Source: Bacillus solitudinis (lineage in GTDB: Bacteria; Bacillota; Bacilli; Bacillales; Bacillaceae_D). From it: DNA of 64,000 nt. A program made the position numbers and the translations under genes. The DNA is taken from assembly GCF_002797395.1 (NCBI RefSeq), contig NZ_KZ454943.1, positions 1 to 64,000 on the forward strand, read 5' to 3'. This document shows positions 35,873 through 45,072 of this stretch, one piece after another. The notes beneath the pieces are model-generated. The model was not told the origin of the DNA. It saw only the letters and a list, made by a program, of their open reading frames with translations, and did no database searches. The first letter of the stretch is position 1. Each line of letters begins with the position of its first letter.

Positions 35873-36020
35873 GGCCACTGAAAAAGGTACGATTTTCACC
35901 TTTTTTCAATGGCCACTTCAAGTGGAGACGTCGCTTTATTTTAAGCCCGCTATAAACGGGTTTAAAATAGCGAACGCGCGACAATCGGACCCATGGCTGC
36001 TTTTTTACTTTTTCAGTGGC
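35873..36020. mobile_element. 148-bp non-autonomous element with terminal inverted repeats
   Basis: Ends are GGCCACTGAAAAAGGTA and TTTACTTTTTCAGTGGC-type, an inverted repeat of about 13-15 bp. Inside lies a second inverted repeat: CGCTTTATTTTAAGCCCG... pairs with ...CGGGTTTAAAATAGCG (arms about 35930-35965). No coding capacity. It looks like a MITE or an internally deleted IS, fitted between the VTT gene stop and the VanZ gene end. Confidence 0.6.
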
Positions 36021-36043
36021 TTCGTTCTTAATCGAGGATCTCC

Positions 36044-36508
36044 TTATGTAGTAAAGATAACTATTCTGCTTTTAATCCATAGAAGCAAGGTACAAGACAA
36101 TACACCAATGAATGTACCCATGGTGTTTAAGATTACATCGTCAATATTCGAAACCCGATGCGTAAACAAAAACTGACACATTTCAATAAAAGCAGACGTC
36201 AAAAAACCGATTGTCGTTATCATACCAATATTCCGTAATTTAGGAATGGAAAGTGGCAGCAAAAAACCTAAAGGTATAAATAAAACTACGTTTCCGATCA
36301 AAATACGAATCGGATCCATTATATTTGGACTAAACATAGCAATGCGATAGATGCTTCGCAAAGGAATAAGATTATAATTTCTTCCTCCTGGTCCTGCTGG
36401 CCCTAGAGAAGCACCATAATTCCATGCAAACAACGTCACGTAAAACAACATAAAGATATACAATACTAATAAGATATAGAGGTATTTCCTTAAGTGTTTT
36501 GTTCCCAT
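36044..36508 (-). CDS. VanZ-family membrane protein
   Basis: 154-aa membrane protein with four to five helices. NLIPLRSIYRI, IGNVVLFIPLGFLLPL and FIEMCQFLFTHRVSNIDDVILNTMGTFIG are the VanZ signature elements. Relatives give low-level teicoplanin resistance, but most are uncharacterised. I use ATG 36508 after AAGGATG; an upstream ATG at 36544 lacks a site. Confidence 0.85.
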   Translation of the reverse strand: MGTKHLRKYLYILLVLYIFMLFYVTLFAWNYGASLGPAGPGGRNYNLIPLRSIYRIAMFSPNIMDPIRILIGNVVLFIPLGFLLPLSIPKLRNIGMITTIGFLTSAFIEMCQFLFTHRVSNIDDVILNTMGTFIGVLSCTLLLWIKSRIVIFTT

Positions 36509-36652
36509 AAAAACACATCCTTCGTTCCAATAACCTACCTCCATTATTTCTTTTTATCGTTGCTATGACAAGTCCTTTTCTATCGACAAGTTTCTAATAA
36601 GTCCTATAATTCCTAATATGCATACTAATTAGCGATAATATAGAAAATCATG

Positions 36653-36683
36653 AAAAGGGCCCTCCGTAGTGGAAGGCCCTTCA
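36653..36683 (-). terminator. Terminator of sspN
   Basis: AAGGGCCTTCC and GGAGGGCCCTT arms with a 5-nt loop, then TTTTC on the minus strand, directly after the sspN stop. Confidence 0.82.
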
Positions 36684-36685
36684 TA

Positions 36686-36826
36686 CTATCCTTTTGGAGG
36701 AACATAATCAGGATGTTCATTCCCTTTCATTGCTACCTTTTTCCCGTTGTTTGAATCAGATTTACGTGGTTGAGTTCCTAAATGGTCAGGTCTGAATCGA
36801 GCATGGTTCTGTTGGGTCTTTTTCAT
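36686..36826 (-). CDS. sspN: Small acid-soluble spore protein N
   Basis: 46-aa SspN family protein. RFRPDHLGTQPRK and GNEHPDYVPPKG are diagnostic of this forespore protein. The start is ATG 36826 behind AGGAGGAG; the frame extends to 36922 without a better start. It follows the FbpB-like gene on the same strand. Confidence 0.88.
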   Translation of the reverse strand: MKKTQQNHARFRPDHLGTQPRKSDSNNGKKVAMKGNEHPDYVPPKG

Positions 36827-36891
36827 CCATATCTCCTCCTCTTTTTGTAGTTTGAACAAACGAGCAGAATTTAGACGAACCAACTTTTGTA

Positions 36892-37020
36892 TTAATCCGC
36901 TTTTGTATGACGACGCTCCCACTGTTCTTCAATACGTTCCAATGCTTTTTGATCTTTTAGTAATTTTTCTTTATTTTCCTGAACTAGCTCTTGAAAAGTT
37001 AATTTTCTGACTCTTCTCAC
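36892..37020 (-). CDS. FbpB-family small basic protein
   Basis: 42-aa basic protein starting at GTG 37020, 8 nt after AAGGAG. RRVRKLTFQELVQENKEKLL resembles FbpB, a Fur-regulated small protein that helps the FsrA sRNA in iron sparing in B. subtilis. No Fur box is visible in the 55 bp upstream, so iron control is not shown. It is too short for normal ORF cut-offs. The window's siderophore operon makes an iron-sparing partner plausible. Confidence 0.72.
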   Translation of the reverse strand: MRRVRKLTFQELVQENKEKLLKDQKALERIEEQWERRHTKAD

Positions 37021-37075
37021 CCTTCACACTCCTTCTTCTTTTTACAAGCTTGGCAGAAATGGAATAAAAGTATAC

Positions 37076-37804
37076 TTAAAATGATTTGTTTTTTTTCTTT
37101 GGACTAATATAGAAATCACCGGTTTCATCTATCGTCATACAAAAAATTTCCTTAGGATTCGAATAACCCCGTTTTTGGATTTCCTGTCTCAACCAGGTGA
37201 CTGTTCCGACTTTCTTCACATTCTTGTCAATAATTTGGCCATCATCAATTAAGACAGATGAGTACCCTTTTGACATAGCAGGTATTTTTAAGTCTGAAGG
37301 TGTTACAGCCTCGTATATTGATTTTTTAATAACACTAATCGCCCCGTTCATCTCTAAAACAGCATAATCGATTTCCCTTAAATCACTTGTACTATTTAAT
37401 CGTAAGTCCATTAAAAATGATTCTAAAGTGATTTTTGCTTTTTTCAGTTCTTCATGAAGAATGGTCCCATGTTTCATCAAAATAATCGGTTCATTTTCTA
37501 TAACACGACGAAACCTAGGGGTCTTTAACGCCATATAAGTTAACCCAAGATGAAGCCCAGCTATTAAAGCTGCAGCTGAAAAAGGCCCCGCTAAATCTAT
37601 ACTTCCATCTGCAAGAGGTTCTCCAAGTACGTCCCCAATCACCACAGCGAAAATAAAATCTAATGCTTCAACAGAGCTAATAGATCGTTGACCAAGAATC
37701 TTAACTATGAGGAAAATGTATCCATAGATTATTATCGCTCTGATTAAAAAACCATAAATCGGTAAAGACTCAGAACCTACCCAAAAATCAAACAAGATGA
37801 TCAC
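37076..37804 (-). CDS. DUF421 membrane protein (YetF-like)
   Basis: 242-aa protein with three N-terminal membrane helices (to about residue 85) and a cytosolic C-terminal part. KILGQRSISSVEALDFIFAVVIGDVLGEPL is the DUF421 signature, and RRVIENEPIILMKHGTI begins the soluble domain. Relatives are sporulation- or stress-linked, function unsettled. It may share a transcript with the FbpB-like gene downstream (55 bp). Confidence 0.87.
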   Translation of the reverse strand: MIILFDFWVGSESLPIYGFLIRAIIIYGYIFLIVKILGQRSISSVEALDFIFAVVIGDVLGEPLADGSIDLAGPFSAAALIAGLHLGLTYMALKTPRFRRVIENEPIILMKHGTILHEELKKAKITLESFLMDLRLNSTSDLREIDYAVLEMNGAISVIKKSIYEAVTPSDLKIPAMSKGYSSVLIDDGQIIDKNVKKVGTVTWLRQEIQKRGYSNPKEIFCMTIDETGDFYISPKKKNKSF

Positions 37805-37828
37805 CTTTCCTTTAGTATGTAAGTTAAA

Positions 37829-37866
37829 AAAGAGAAAACCTTAGAGAAATTTCTCGGTTTTCTCTC
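37829..37866 (-). terminator. Terminator of the 46-aa gene
   Basis: GAGAGAAAACC and GGTTTTCTC arms, followed by TTTTTTAAC on the minus strand. Confidence 0.78.
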
Positions 37867-37876
37867 TAATAAATAT

Positions 37877-38017
37877 TTATTGATTTTCTCGATTCATTTT
37901 TGCAGTTTCACGTTCCGCATATGACTCAAGTTCAGTCTCTGGATGATTTTGTTTTCCTTGTTTTTTAGCATTATTATTACGCTGAGCGTTTGCATTTCCC
38001 TTTTTCTGACGACCCAT
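37877..38017 (-). CDS. Small hydrophilic SASP-like protein, 46 aa
   Basis: ATG 38017 follows GAGAGGCG. The product (MGRQKKGNANAQRNNNAKKQ, then acidic ESYAERETAKMNRENQ) is rich in Asn, Gln, Lys and Glu, like small acid-soluble spore proteins, and it lies among spore genes with its own terminator. I do not recognise an exact family; gamma-type SASP relatives are one possibility. Confidence 0.65.
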   Translation of the reverse strand: MGRQKKGNANAQRNNNAKKQGKQNHPETELESYAERETAKMNRENQ

Positions 38018-38123
38018 TTTATCGCCTCTCTTTCATTTGTTGTATTATTTAGCATGCTCATTTTTATAATATATATAAGAATAAAGTCAATTAATCCGGT
38101 ACGTGAAATTATTATTAACCAGA

Positions 38124-38160
38124 AAAAAACAAGTCGCTCTTAAGCAACTTGTTTTTTTCT
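38124..38160 (-). terminator. Terminator of citB
   Basis: ACAAGTTGC and GCGACTTGT arms around TTAAGA, followed by a long T run on the minus strand. Confidence 0.85.
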
Positions 38161-38165
38161 TTTTA

Positions 38166-40880
38166 TTAAGCCAAACGATTACGAAGAACCATTTGAAGAA
38201 TACCACCGTGACGATAGTAATCAACATCAACTTCACTATCGAAACGAACAAGAGCATTAAACTCTGTTTTTGTACCATCTTCAGCCGTTGCAATAACTTT
38301 CACTACATCACGTGGCTTCACATCATTTGAAAGTTGAACATCAAATGATTCTTTACCTGTTAATCCTAAAGACTCAGAACTATCGCCGTCCAAGAATTGA
38401 AGTGGAAGCACACCCATAAGAACAAGATTACTACGGTGGATACGCTCATAGCTTTCAGCAATAACTGTTTTGATTCCTAGAAGGTTCGTACCTTTGGCCG
38501 CCCAGTCACGCGAGCTTCCCATTCCATAATCCTTACCAGCTAAAATAGCAAGACCTGTACCATCTTCTTTATATTGCATAGCTGCATCATAAATAGATGT
38601 CACTTCTCCTGTAGGCCAGTACGTAGTGTAACCACCTTCTGTACCTGGAGCTACTTGGTTACGAATACGGATGTTTGCAAACGTACCACGCATCATCACT
38701 TCATGATGACCACGACGAGAACCATAAGAGTTGAAATCTTTTGGCTCGACGCCTTTAGAAATCAAGTACTTACCAGCAGGTGTATCTTTACCAATTGCAC
38801 CAGCTGGAGAGATATGATCCGTTGTAACCGTATCACCAAACTTACCAATTACACGTAAACCAGACAATGGCTTAATGTCTTCAGGCTCAGCTGATAGGCC
38901 TTCAAAGAATGGCGGATTGGCAATGTACGTTGAATCCTCATTCCACTGATAAAGTGAATCCTCAGTTGTAGAGATTTCGTTCCAACGTGCATTACTACTA
39001 AATACATCATCATATTCACGACGGAATAATTCAGGAGTAACGGTTTTTTCAACTACTTCTTTAATTTCAACAGCAGTTGGCCAAATATCTTTAAAGTAAA
39101 CATCATTTCCATCTTTATCTTTACCAAAAACATCATTTTGAAGATCAACATCAACTGTTCCAGCAAGTGCATATGCGACAACAAGTGGTGGTGACGCTAG
39201 ATAATTGGCTTTTACTAATGGATGAATACGTCCTTCAAAGTTACGGTTTCCTGAAAGAACAGAAGTAACCGTTAAATCATTAGCAGCAATTGCCGATTCA
39301 ATTTCCTCTTCAAGAGGACCTGAATTACCAATACATGTTGTACAGCCATAACCAACGATGTTAAATCCTAGCTTTTCCATGTAAGGTAAAAGTCCAGAAT
39401 CTGTTAAATAGCCTGTAACAACCTTTGAACCAGGAGCAAGTGATGTTTTCACATACTCAGGTACTTCAAGACCTTTTTCAACAGCCTTTTTTGCAACAAG
39501 ACCAGCAGCAACCAACACATACGGATTCGATGTATTTGTACAGCTTGTAATTGCTGCAATCGCAATCGAACCAGTATTCATTGTTGTAGAACGTCCGTCC
39601 TTGAACGAGACTTCCACTTCCTTATTAAATTCGTCTTCCGTAAGACCTAATCCTTGCGTACCTTGTGGAGATACAACTGCATTACGGAAAGAATCACGCA
39701 TTTCAGTAAGTGGTACAAGATCTTGAGGACGCTTAGGACCTGCAAGATTGGCGACGATATCTGAAAGGTCGATTTCAACGACACTTGTGTAAGTTGGATC
39801 TGGTGTTTCACCAGCTACATAGAAAAGGTCGTTAGCTTTACAGTATTCTTCTACAAGCTTGATTTGCTCTTCAGCACGACCAGTTAGACGCAAATAGCTT
39901 AACGCTTCATCATCAACTGGGAAGAAACCACATGTTGCACCATACTCAGGAGCCATATTTGAAATGGTTGCACGGTCAGCAAGAGGCATTTCAGCAAGTC
40001 CTGGGCCGAAGAATTCAACAAATTTACCAACAACTTTTTTCTCGCGAAGTACTTGTGTTACTTTTAACGCCACATCTGTAGCAGTTGTTCCACTTGATAA
40101 AGAACCAGTAAATTTCACACCAATAACTTCTGGCACAGGGAAGTATGAAGGTTGGCCAAGCATTCCAGCTTCTGCCTCAATACCACCAACGCCCCATCCT
40201 AATACACCAATACCATTAATCATTGTTGTATGTGAATCTGTACCAACAAGAGTATCAGGGAAGGCAAGCGTCTCACCATCTTTTTCAGCAGCATGAACAA
40301 CGTTTGCTAAATACTCTAGGTTAACTTGGTGAACGATTCCTGTTGCAGGAGGAACAGCACGATAGTTATCAAATGCTTTCTTAGCCCAGCTAAGGAAGTT
40401 ATAACGCTCTCCATTACGTTGGAATTCTAAATCCATATTAAAATCTAGAGAATCCATTGTACCAGCTTTATCAACTTGTACAGAGTGATCAATAACAAGA
40501 TCTACAGGGATTTCCGGATTAATTTGGTCAGGGTTTCCACCCATATCAGCCATTGCCTTACGAAGTGCTGCAAGGTCAACAACAGTAGGAACACCTGTGA
40601 AGTCTTGAAGAATTACGCGAGACGGTTTAAATGGAACGTCGATATCCTCGCTTTGCTCAGCAGTACCCCACTTTGCAAGGTTTTCTACATGTTCCTTTTT
40701 GATGAAATAATCATCATACTGACGAAGAACAGATTCAAGCAACACTTTTACCGAATATGGTAGCTTTGATACCTGTCCAATCCCAGCATCTTCTAATGCC
40801 TTCAATGAATAATAATTATACGTTTTTCCGTCTATTGAAAAAGACGAACGAGCCTTAAAAACATCATTACTTTTTGACAT
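38166..40880 (-). CDS. citB: Aconitate hydratase (CitB/AcnA)
   Basis: 904-aa TCA-cycle aconitase isomerising citrate to isocitrate. The 4Fe-4S cysteines are in [10 protein letters not shown] and [14 protein letters not shown]; the C-terminal swivel has [17 protein letters not shown] [12 protein letters not shown]. Start is ATG 40880 behind AGGAGGG, giving a length close to the 909 aa of B. subtilis CitB; the frame reaches 41069 without reason. The apo form acts as an iron-responsive RNA-binding protein in B. subtilis. Divergent from sspO-sspP, as in B. subtilis. Confidence 0.96.
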   Translation of the reverse strand: MSKSNDVFKARSSFSIDGKTYNYYSLKALEDAGIGQVSKLPYSVKVLLESVLRQYDDYFIKKEHVENLAKWGTAEQSEDIDVPFKPSRVILQDFTGVPTVVDLAALRKAMADMGGNPDQINPEIPVDLVIDHSVQVDKAGTMDSLDFNMDLEFQRNGERYNFLSWAKKAFDNYRAVPPATGIVHQVNLEYLANVVHAAEKDGETLAFPDTLVGTDSHTTMINGIGVLGWGVGGIEAEAGMLGQPSYFPVPEVIGVKFTGSLSSGTTATDVALKVTQVLREKKVVGKFVEFFGPGLAEMPLADRATISNMAPEYGATCGFFPVDDEALSYLRLTGRAEEQIKLVEEYCKANDLFYVAGETPDPTYTSVVEIDLSDIVANLAGPKRPQDLVPLTEMRDSFRNAVVSPQGTQGLGLTEDEFNKEVEVSFKDGRSTTMNTGSIAIAAITSCTNTSNPYVLVAAGLVAKKAVEKGLEVPEYVKTSLAPGSKVVTGYLTDSGLLPYMEKLGFNIVGYGCTTCIGNSGPLEEEIESAIAANDLTVTSVLSGNRNFEGRIHPLVKANYLASPPLVVAYALAGTVDVDLQNDVFGKDKDGNDVYFKDIWPTAVEIKEVVEKTVTPELFRREYDDVFSSNARWNEISTTEDSLYQWNEDSTYIANPPFFEGLSAEPEDIKPLSGLRVIGKFGDTVTTDHISPAGAIGKDTPAGKYLISKGVEPKDFNSYGSRRGHHEVMMRGTFANIRIRNQVAPGTEGGYTTYWPTGEVTSIYDAAMQYKEDGTGLAILAGKDYGMGSSRDWAAKGTNLLGIKTVIAESYERIHRSNLVLMGVLPLQFLDGDSSESLGLTGKESFDVQLSNDVKPRDVVKVIATAEDGTKTEFNALVRFDSEVDVDYYRHGGILQMVLRNRLA

Positions 40881-41293
40881 ATGTATTCCCTCCTTCTCGA
40901 CACTATCATACCGCATGCGGCATATCTTGTCTAAATCTGTGTATATAGAGTGGAGCTTTTTCCACATCAGAAAGCGCTTTATAGTTCTCAAGCCACACTC
41001 CTTCTCTAGAATAGCAAAAATCAGCGAAATAATAAATGCATTTTTGTAATTTAGTTGAATGTTTTTCATGAAAAAAGCCTACTCTAACCGCTTTTCTCAC
41101 AAAAACATAGGATAATTATTCCAAAAACCGAACGTTTCTGTTCTATTTATCACTAATATTCAATAAATAACTTTATTTACATTCACCTTATCATAGTCTT
41201 GTTCGCTTTCTTCATCTTCATCCGTATTTATCAATAATCTAATTTGTATCAATCATCGTTCGAACACGCAAACTATTGTTGGAGGTGATGAAT

Positions 41294-41455
41294 TTGACAA
41301 GAGAAAAAGCAAACCACCTTATTCCTGGAATGAATGCAGCAAAAGCCCAAGGAAAAGATGCCGGATACTCATCACAGTTTCAAGAGGAAATGGGTAACGA
41401 GCCTTTAACTGAAATGCAAAGACAAAACAACAAAAAAACAAAAAAACGACAGTAA
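41294..41455 (+). CDS. sspO: Small acid-soluble spore protein O
   Basis: 53-aa SspO (CotK) family protein; [22 protein letters not shown] is the family core. TTG 41294 is chosen because GGAGGTGA lies 6 nt upstream and this matches the B. subtilis N-terminus. It is followed 18 bp later by sspP, as in other bacilli, and is divergent from citB. Confidence 0.9.
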   Translation: MTREKANHLIPGMNAAKAQGKDAGYSSQFQEEMGNEPLTEMQRQNNKKTKKRQ

Positions 41456-41473
41456 CGAAAAGGAGGTAACAAG

Positions 41474-41608
41474 ATGGTCGAACGAAATACATCAAAGGAC
41501 CAACGACGTAATTCACCTAAAGGGGCACAAGGGCAGCCAGAGCCTTTAAGTGGTTCTAAAAAAGTTAAACAAGCCAACCATACGCGTCAAAATCACGGGG
41601 AAGGCTGA
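41474..41608 (+). CDS. sspP: Small acid-soluble spore protein P
   Basis: 44-aa SspP (CotL) family protein; [19 protein letters not shown] is diagnostic. AAAGGAGG precedes ATG 41474. Cotranscribed with sspO and ended by the hairpin at 41615. Confidence 0.9.
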   Translation: MVERNTSKDQRRNSPKGAQGQPEPLSGSKKVKQANHTRQNHGEG

Positions 41609-41614
41609 CCTAAG

Positions 41615-41645
41615 AAAAGGCAAACGAATCATTCGTTTGCCTTTT
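41615..41645. terminator. Bidirectional terminator sspP / thioesterase
   Basis: AAAAGGCAAACGAAT and ATTCGTTTGCCTTTT are perfect arms between convergent genes; A and T tails serve both strands. Confidence 0.9.
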
Positions 41646-42135
41646 CTAGCTTCACTCTTTCTATGCTTTGCTCGCGCCTTTTTTTACGTGAAATAAACCG
41701 TTCCTCTGCATTGTCAAAGTGCCACTTTTCTTGATTAGTTTCTGGAATAACTTGGATTACCGGACTCGGTTTTCCCTCTTTATCTAGGGCAACGAACGTT
41801 AAATATGCCGATCCAGCTAAACGTCGCTCGCCTGTTCTCAAATTCTCAGCCTCTACTTTAACAAATACTTCCATAGACGTTGTCCTTGTATATGTCACGA
41901 AGCCTTCCACACAAATCGCCTCGCCTGTACGAATTGGGGAAATAAAATCAAGACTATCACTCGAGGCTGTCACGACAGCTTGGCGAGAATGCCTCATTGC
42001 CGCAATACTCGCCACTTTATCAATATATGCCATTACATTACCACCAAACATCGTCCCATGATAATTAGTATCTGGAGGCATCACTAAATCAGTTAAAATC
42101 GTTTTTGATTCAGAAGCTCTTTTTCCCTGCATCAC
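41629..42135 (-). CDS. Acyl-CoA thioesterase, YkhA/BACH type
   Basis: 168-aa hot-dog acyl-CoA hydrolase. PPDTNYHGTMFGGNVMAYID holds the catalytic Asn and Asp-helix of the BACH group; AGSAYLTFVALD closes the domain. It probably releases CoA from medium or long acyl-CoA. The stop lies inside the shared terminator. It sits 9 bp after selA, so it may be read from the selA transcript, though no selenium role is evident. Confidence 0.88.
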   Translation of the reverse strand: MMQGKRASESKTILTDLVMPPDTNYHGTMFGGNVMAYIDKVASIAAMRHSRQAVVTASSDSLDFISPIRTGEAICVEGFVTYTRTTSMEVFVKVEAENLRTGERRLAGSAYLTFVALDKEGKPSPVIQVIPETNQEKWHFDNAEERFISRKKRREQSIERVKLEKANE

Positions 42136-42144
42136 GACACTCCC

Positions 42145-43524
42145 TCATTCTAGTTCCCAGATTCGATTTAGAATATCTCCATAGTCTTCTTCCTCTATCG
42201 TACGAAAATCAAGAGCAAGTTGTTCATCTTTTATCCGTGTAACGATTGCGGGGCTTCCTTTATGTAACGCATGATAAAGTGACTGTGTTTTCGCTCCTTC
42301 CTTAGATAAAAGAAGTAACCAAGTAGGTAATTCAACCGCAGGCATTGTTCCACCACCCACCATTGAAACATCTTTAGATAATTCAGCTCTCCAATTGTCG
42401 GGAAGCATCGTTCGGAAAGCTTCTGCTTTTGCGCGGATTTCATCAGCGTTTAGACAAATTGATTTTATCGTAGGAATATTTTTTTCTGGTGAACCTTTGA
42501 CATAGTGTATTAACGTAGCTTCAAGGGCTGCAAGCGTCATTTTGTCCACCCTTAAAACTCTTGCTAGTTGGTGTTTCTTTAAACGGTCAATCCATTTCTT
42601 TTTCCCGGCAATTATTCCTGCCTGCGGACCACCTAAAAGCTTGTCTCCACTAAAAGTAACAAGATCTAATCCGTAAGCCAAGCTCTCTTTAACGGTCGGT
42701 TCATCTCCAATACCATAATTACGAAATTGAAACAAATCACCACTTCCCAAATCCTCATAAATAATTAGGTTACGTTGATTTGCAAGTGAAACTAATTCTT
42801 TCGATGCAACCTCGCTCGTAAAACCGATCGTTTTAAAATTACTAGTATGTACTTTCATAATCATCATAGTTTCTTCAGTTATTGCCTCTTCATAATCATA
42901 AAAATGTGTTTTGTTCGTTGTCCCTACTTCAACTAGGGATGCACCACTTTCAGCCATAATGGAGGAGATCCGAAAAGAACCACCGATTTCAACAAGCTCC
43001 CCCCTCGAAACAATAACTTCTTTGTCACTCGCTAACGCTTTTAATACAAGGAAAACAGCTGCCGCATTATTGTTGACAACCATGGCAGCTTCGGCTCCTG
43101 TTGTTTCTTTTACGAGTGACTCAATAATGTCATGCCTCGATCCTCGCTTTTGCTCGGAAAGATTATACTCGAGGTTGGAATAATGGCTGGCAACCTCAGC
43201 CACACGGGAAATCGCTTCTTTACTTAATGCCGCTCGCCCTAAATTTGTATGTAGAACTGTACCTGTTGCATTAATGACTCGTTGTAACGTTGGTTTATTC
43301 AATTGTTTTATTCTCTTATCAATCCGTTCAAAAATAAGCTGATTAAAATTAGTATGGTCTTTAAAGGTCCCCTCGATAATATCGCTTCTTAACTTAGAAA
43401 CTTCAGCTTGAACCCATTCAGTTAATCGCTCTTTTGAGAAATCTTGTATTTGTAAAATCTCATGAAATTGTTTTTCCTGTTGTAATTCATGGATCGCAGG
43501 AAGGTTTCGTAATAATTTCAACAT
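42145..43524 (-). CDS. selA: L-seryl-tRNA(Sec) selenium transferase SelA
   Basis: 459-aa PLP enzyme that converts Ser-tRNA(Sec) to Sec-tRNA(Sec) with selenophosphate. VINATGTVLHTNLGRAALS, YEDLGSGDL and FSGDKLLGGPQAG are hallmarks; Lys295 in the last is the PLP lysine. ATG 43524 follows AAGGGTGG; the frame extends to 43566 without a site. It follows the SelW-type selenoprotein gene (60 bp) and precedes the thioesterase gene. Its donor comes from the divergent selD. Confidence 0.95.
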   Translation of the reverse strand: MLKLLRNLPAIHELQQEKQFHEILQIQDFSKERLTEWVQAEVSKLRSDIIEGTFKDHTNFNQLIFERIDKRIKQLNKPTLQRVINATGTVLHTNLGRAALSKEAISRVAEVASHYSNLEYNLSEQKRGSRHDIIESLVKETTGAEAAMVVNNNAAAVFLVLKALASDKEVIVSRGELVEIGGSFRISSIMAESGASLVEVGTTNKTHFYDYEEAITEETMMIMKVHTSNFKTIGFTSEVASKELVSLANQRNLIIYEDLGSGDLFQFRNYGIGDEPTVKESLAYGLDLVTFSGDKLLGGPQAGIIAGKKKWIDRLKKHQLARVLRVDKMTLAALEATLIHYVKGSPEKNIPTIKSICLNADEIRAKAEAFRTMLPDNWRAELSKDVSMVGGGTMPAVELPTWLLLLSKEGAKTQSLYHALHKGSPAIVTRIKDEQLALDFRTIEEEDYGDILNRIWELE

Positions 43525-43584
43525 ATGCCACCCTTCTTCGGTTGACCTAGTTATAACTACCACCACCGAAGAGGGTGACAGGAA

Positions 43585-43827
43585 CTAGGAGTCTAAACGC
43601 TCAATTTGTTGTATAACCTCTTCTACTTCTGGGAATTGTCCAGTTTCTTTTTTAGAATAGATTTTTTCCCCATTTACAGTCACTTCAAATACTCCACCCG
43701 AACTTGTAATAAGTCGAACTTCTTTAATATTCCCTCGAAAGTGCTCCAACAATTGATCCGTGAAACTCACGGCTTTAGGTGCATAGTTTCACATCATACA
43801 AAATTCAACAGATACATTATAATTCAT
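43585..43827 (-). CDS. SelW/Rdx-type selenoprotein with CxxU motif (Sec13)
   Basis: 80-aa thioredoxin-like Rdx protein. From ATG 43827 it reads MNYNVSVEFCMM-U-NYAPKA and continues to IYSKKETGQFPEVEEVIQQI, the SelW/SelT/SelH pattern with CxxU redox site. UGA is at 43789-43791. A perfect hairpin CCGTGA-GTT-TCACGG starts 16 nt after the UGA. Without readthrough only a 61-aa C-terminal frame would be called. It lies between selA and selD, divergent from selD. A role in redox control is expected from the family. Confidence 0.92.
43758..43772 (-). promoter_or_regulatory. bSECIS hairpin of the SelW-type gene
   Basis: Perfect 6-bp stem CCGTGA/TCACGG with loop GTT, 16 nt after the UGA. The G in a small apical loop is typical of bacterial SECIS. 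The selD SECIS candidate has the same GTT loop. Confidence 0.85.
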
Positions 43828-43947
43828 TAGAAATCAAACTCCTTTACAGTTTTTTCTCTTCTATTGTAGGATAAGACGAGGAAGGATGCAAAAAAACTGC
43901 ATTTGTAAGACACAATAGAGATGAACTGGATTATAAGGAGGTTTCCC

Positions 43948-45000
43948 ATGTTGAACAATCAAGAGAAAATTCGCTTAACGTCTTTTTCAACAAAGGCTGG
44001 TTGAGGCTGTAAAATTGGTCCTGAAGACCTGTCGCAAGTTTTGCGACATTTACCTAAACAAACGCATGACCCTAATCTTTTAGTCGGATTAGATACTTCA
44101 GATGATGCTGGTGCCTATCGTTTGACTGATGATTTAGCAATGATTCAGACTGTCGATTATTTTACACCTGTCGTTGACGACCCTTATATGTTTGGGCAAA
44201 TTGCTGCTGCAAACGCATTAAGTGACGTCTATGCAATGGGTGGAAAACCAACGACCGTAATGAATATTGTTGGTTTTCCAATTAAAAAGTTGCCAGCAGA
44301 AATGCTTGCAGACATTTTACGTGGGTCTGCTGATAAAACAAAAGAAGCTGGAGCCGTTATCGTTGGGGGCCATTCAATCGATGATCAAGAGCCGAAGTTT
44401 GGTTTATCTGTTACGGGTTTGATTCATCCAGACCGTATTTTTAAAAATGTTGGTGCAAAACCTGGTGACGTGTTGGTTTTAACTAAACCCATTGGTGTTG
44501 GAATTTTAACGACCGGAATTAAACGTGAAGTTGTTACAGCAGAACAAGAACGAGCCGTAACTGAAACGATGGCACAACTGAACAAACTAGCCGCAGAACA
44601 CTTATCTGCATTTAACCCTCACGCAGTAACAGATGTAACGGGATTCGGTTTATTAGGTCATAGTTTCGAAATGGCTAAAGGTAGTAATGTAAGCTTTGAA
44701 ATTGATGTAAGTGCCGTTCCAATGCTTTCAGGAACACGCGAATTAGCAAGTCAAGGGATTATTCCAGGCGGTTCAAAAGAAAATGAACGTTGGTTAGCAG
44801 AATCTGTTCATTATGCTTCGTCTATCTCCGACGTCGAAAAAAGCATTCTATGTGATGCGATAACGTCTGGTGGCTTATTAATAAGCTTTACCGAGCAAGA
44901 GGCTAAAGCTTATGTTGAAGCCATGCATGCCGACGGTGCTCATGCTTCAATTATAGGTAAAGTTATTGATAAACAAGAACATGCTATTTCAGTTTTGTAA
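43948..45000 (+). CDS. selD: Selenide, water dikinase SelD, itself a selenoprotein (Sec19)
   Basis: 350-aa enzyme making selenophosphate from selenide and ATP. ATG 43948 follows AAGGAGG. The active site reads TKAG-U-GCKIGPEDL with UGA at 44002-44004, so the catalytic Cys position is Sec. NIVGFPIKKLPAEML, GGHSIDDQEPKFGL and VTDVTGFGLLGH follow in the usual order. A caller without Sec support would start it at or after 44041. A strong SECIS hairpin follows the UGA. Making SelD depend on its own product gives feedback on selenium supply. Confidence 0.96.
44030..44048 (+). promoter_or_regulatory. bSECIS hairpin in selD
   Basis: TGTCGCAA-GTT-TTGCGACA, a perfect 8-bp stem, begins 25 nt after the UGA. 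A smaller hairpin GGTC-CTGAA-GACC lies between. Loop GTT equals that of the SelW-type SECIS, suggesting the local SelB prefers it. Confidence 0.82.
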
Positions 45001-45008
45001 TTAAGGAT

Positions 45009-45049
45009 AAAAAAAGAACGCCTGGTTTTTTTGACCAAGCGTTCTTTTT
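45009..45049. terminator. Terminator between selD and ferritin
   Basis: AAAAAGAACGC and GCGTTCTTTTT arms with inner TGGT/ACCA pairing; it can work on both strands between convergent genes. Confidence 0.85.
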
Positions 45050-45072
45050 CGTCTAGCGATTTCTTTTCTCTT

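Noticed and set aside
38087..38293. Small frames at the citB 3' end on both strands
   Set aside because: They overlap the citB coding end and its terminator and have no start signals.
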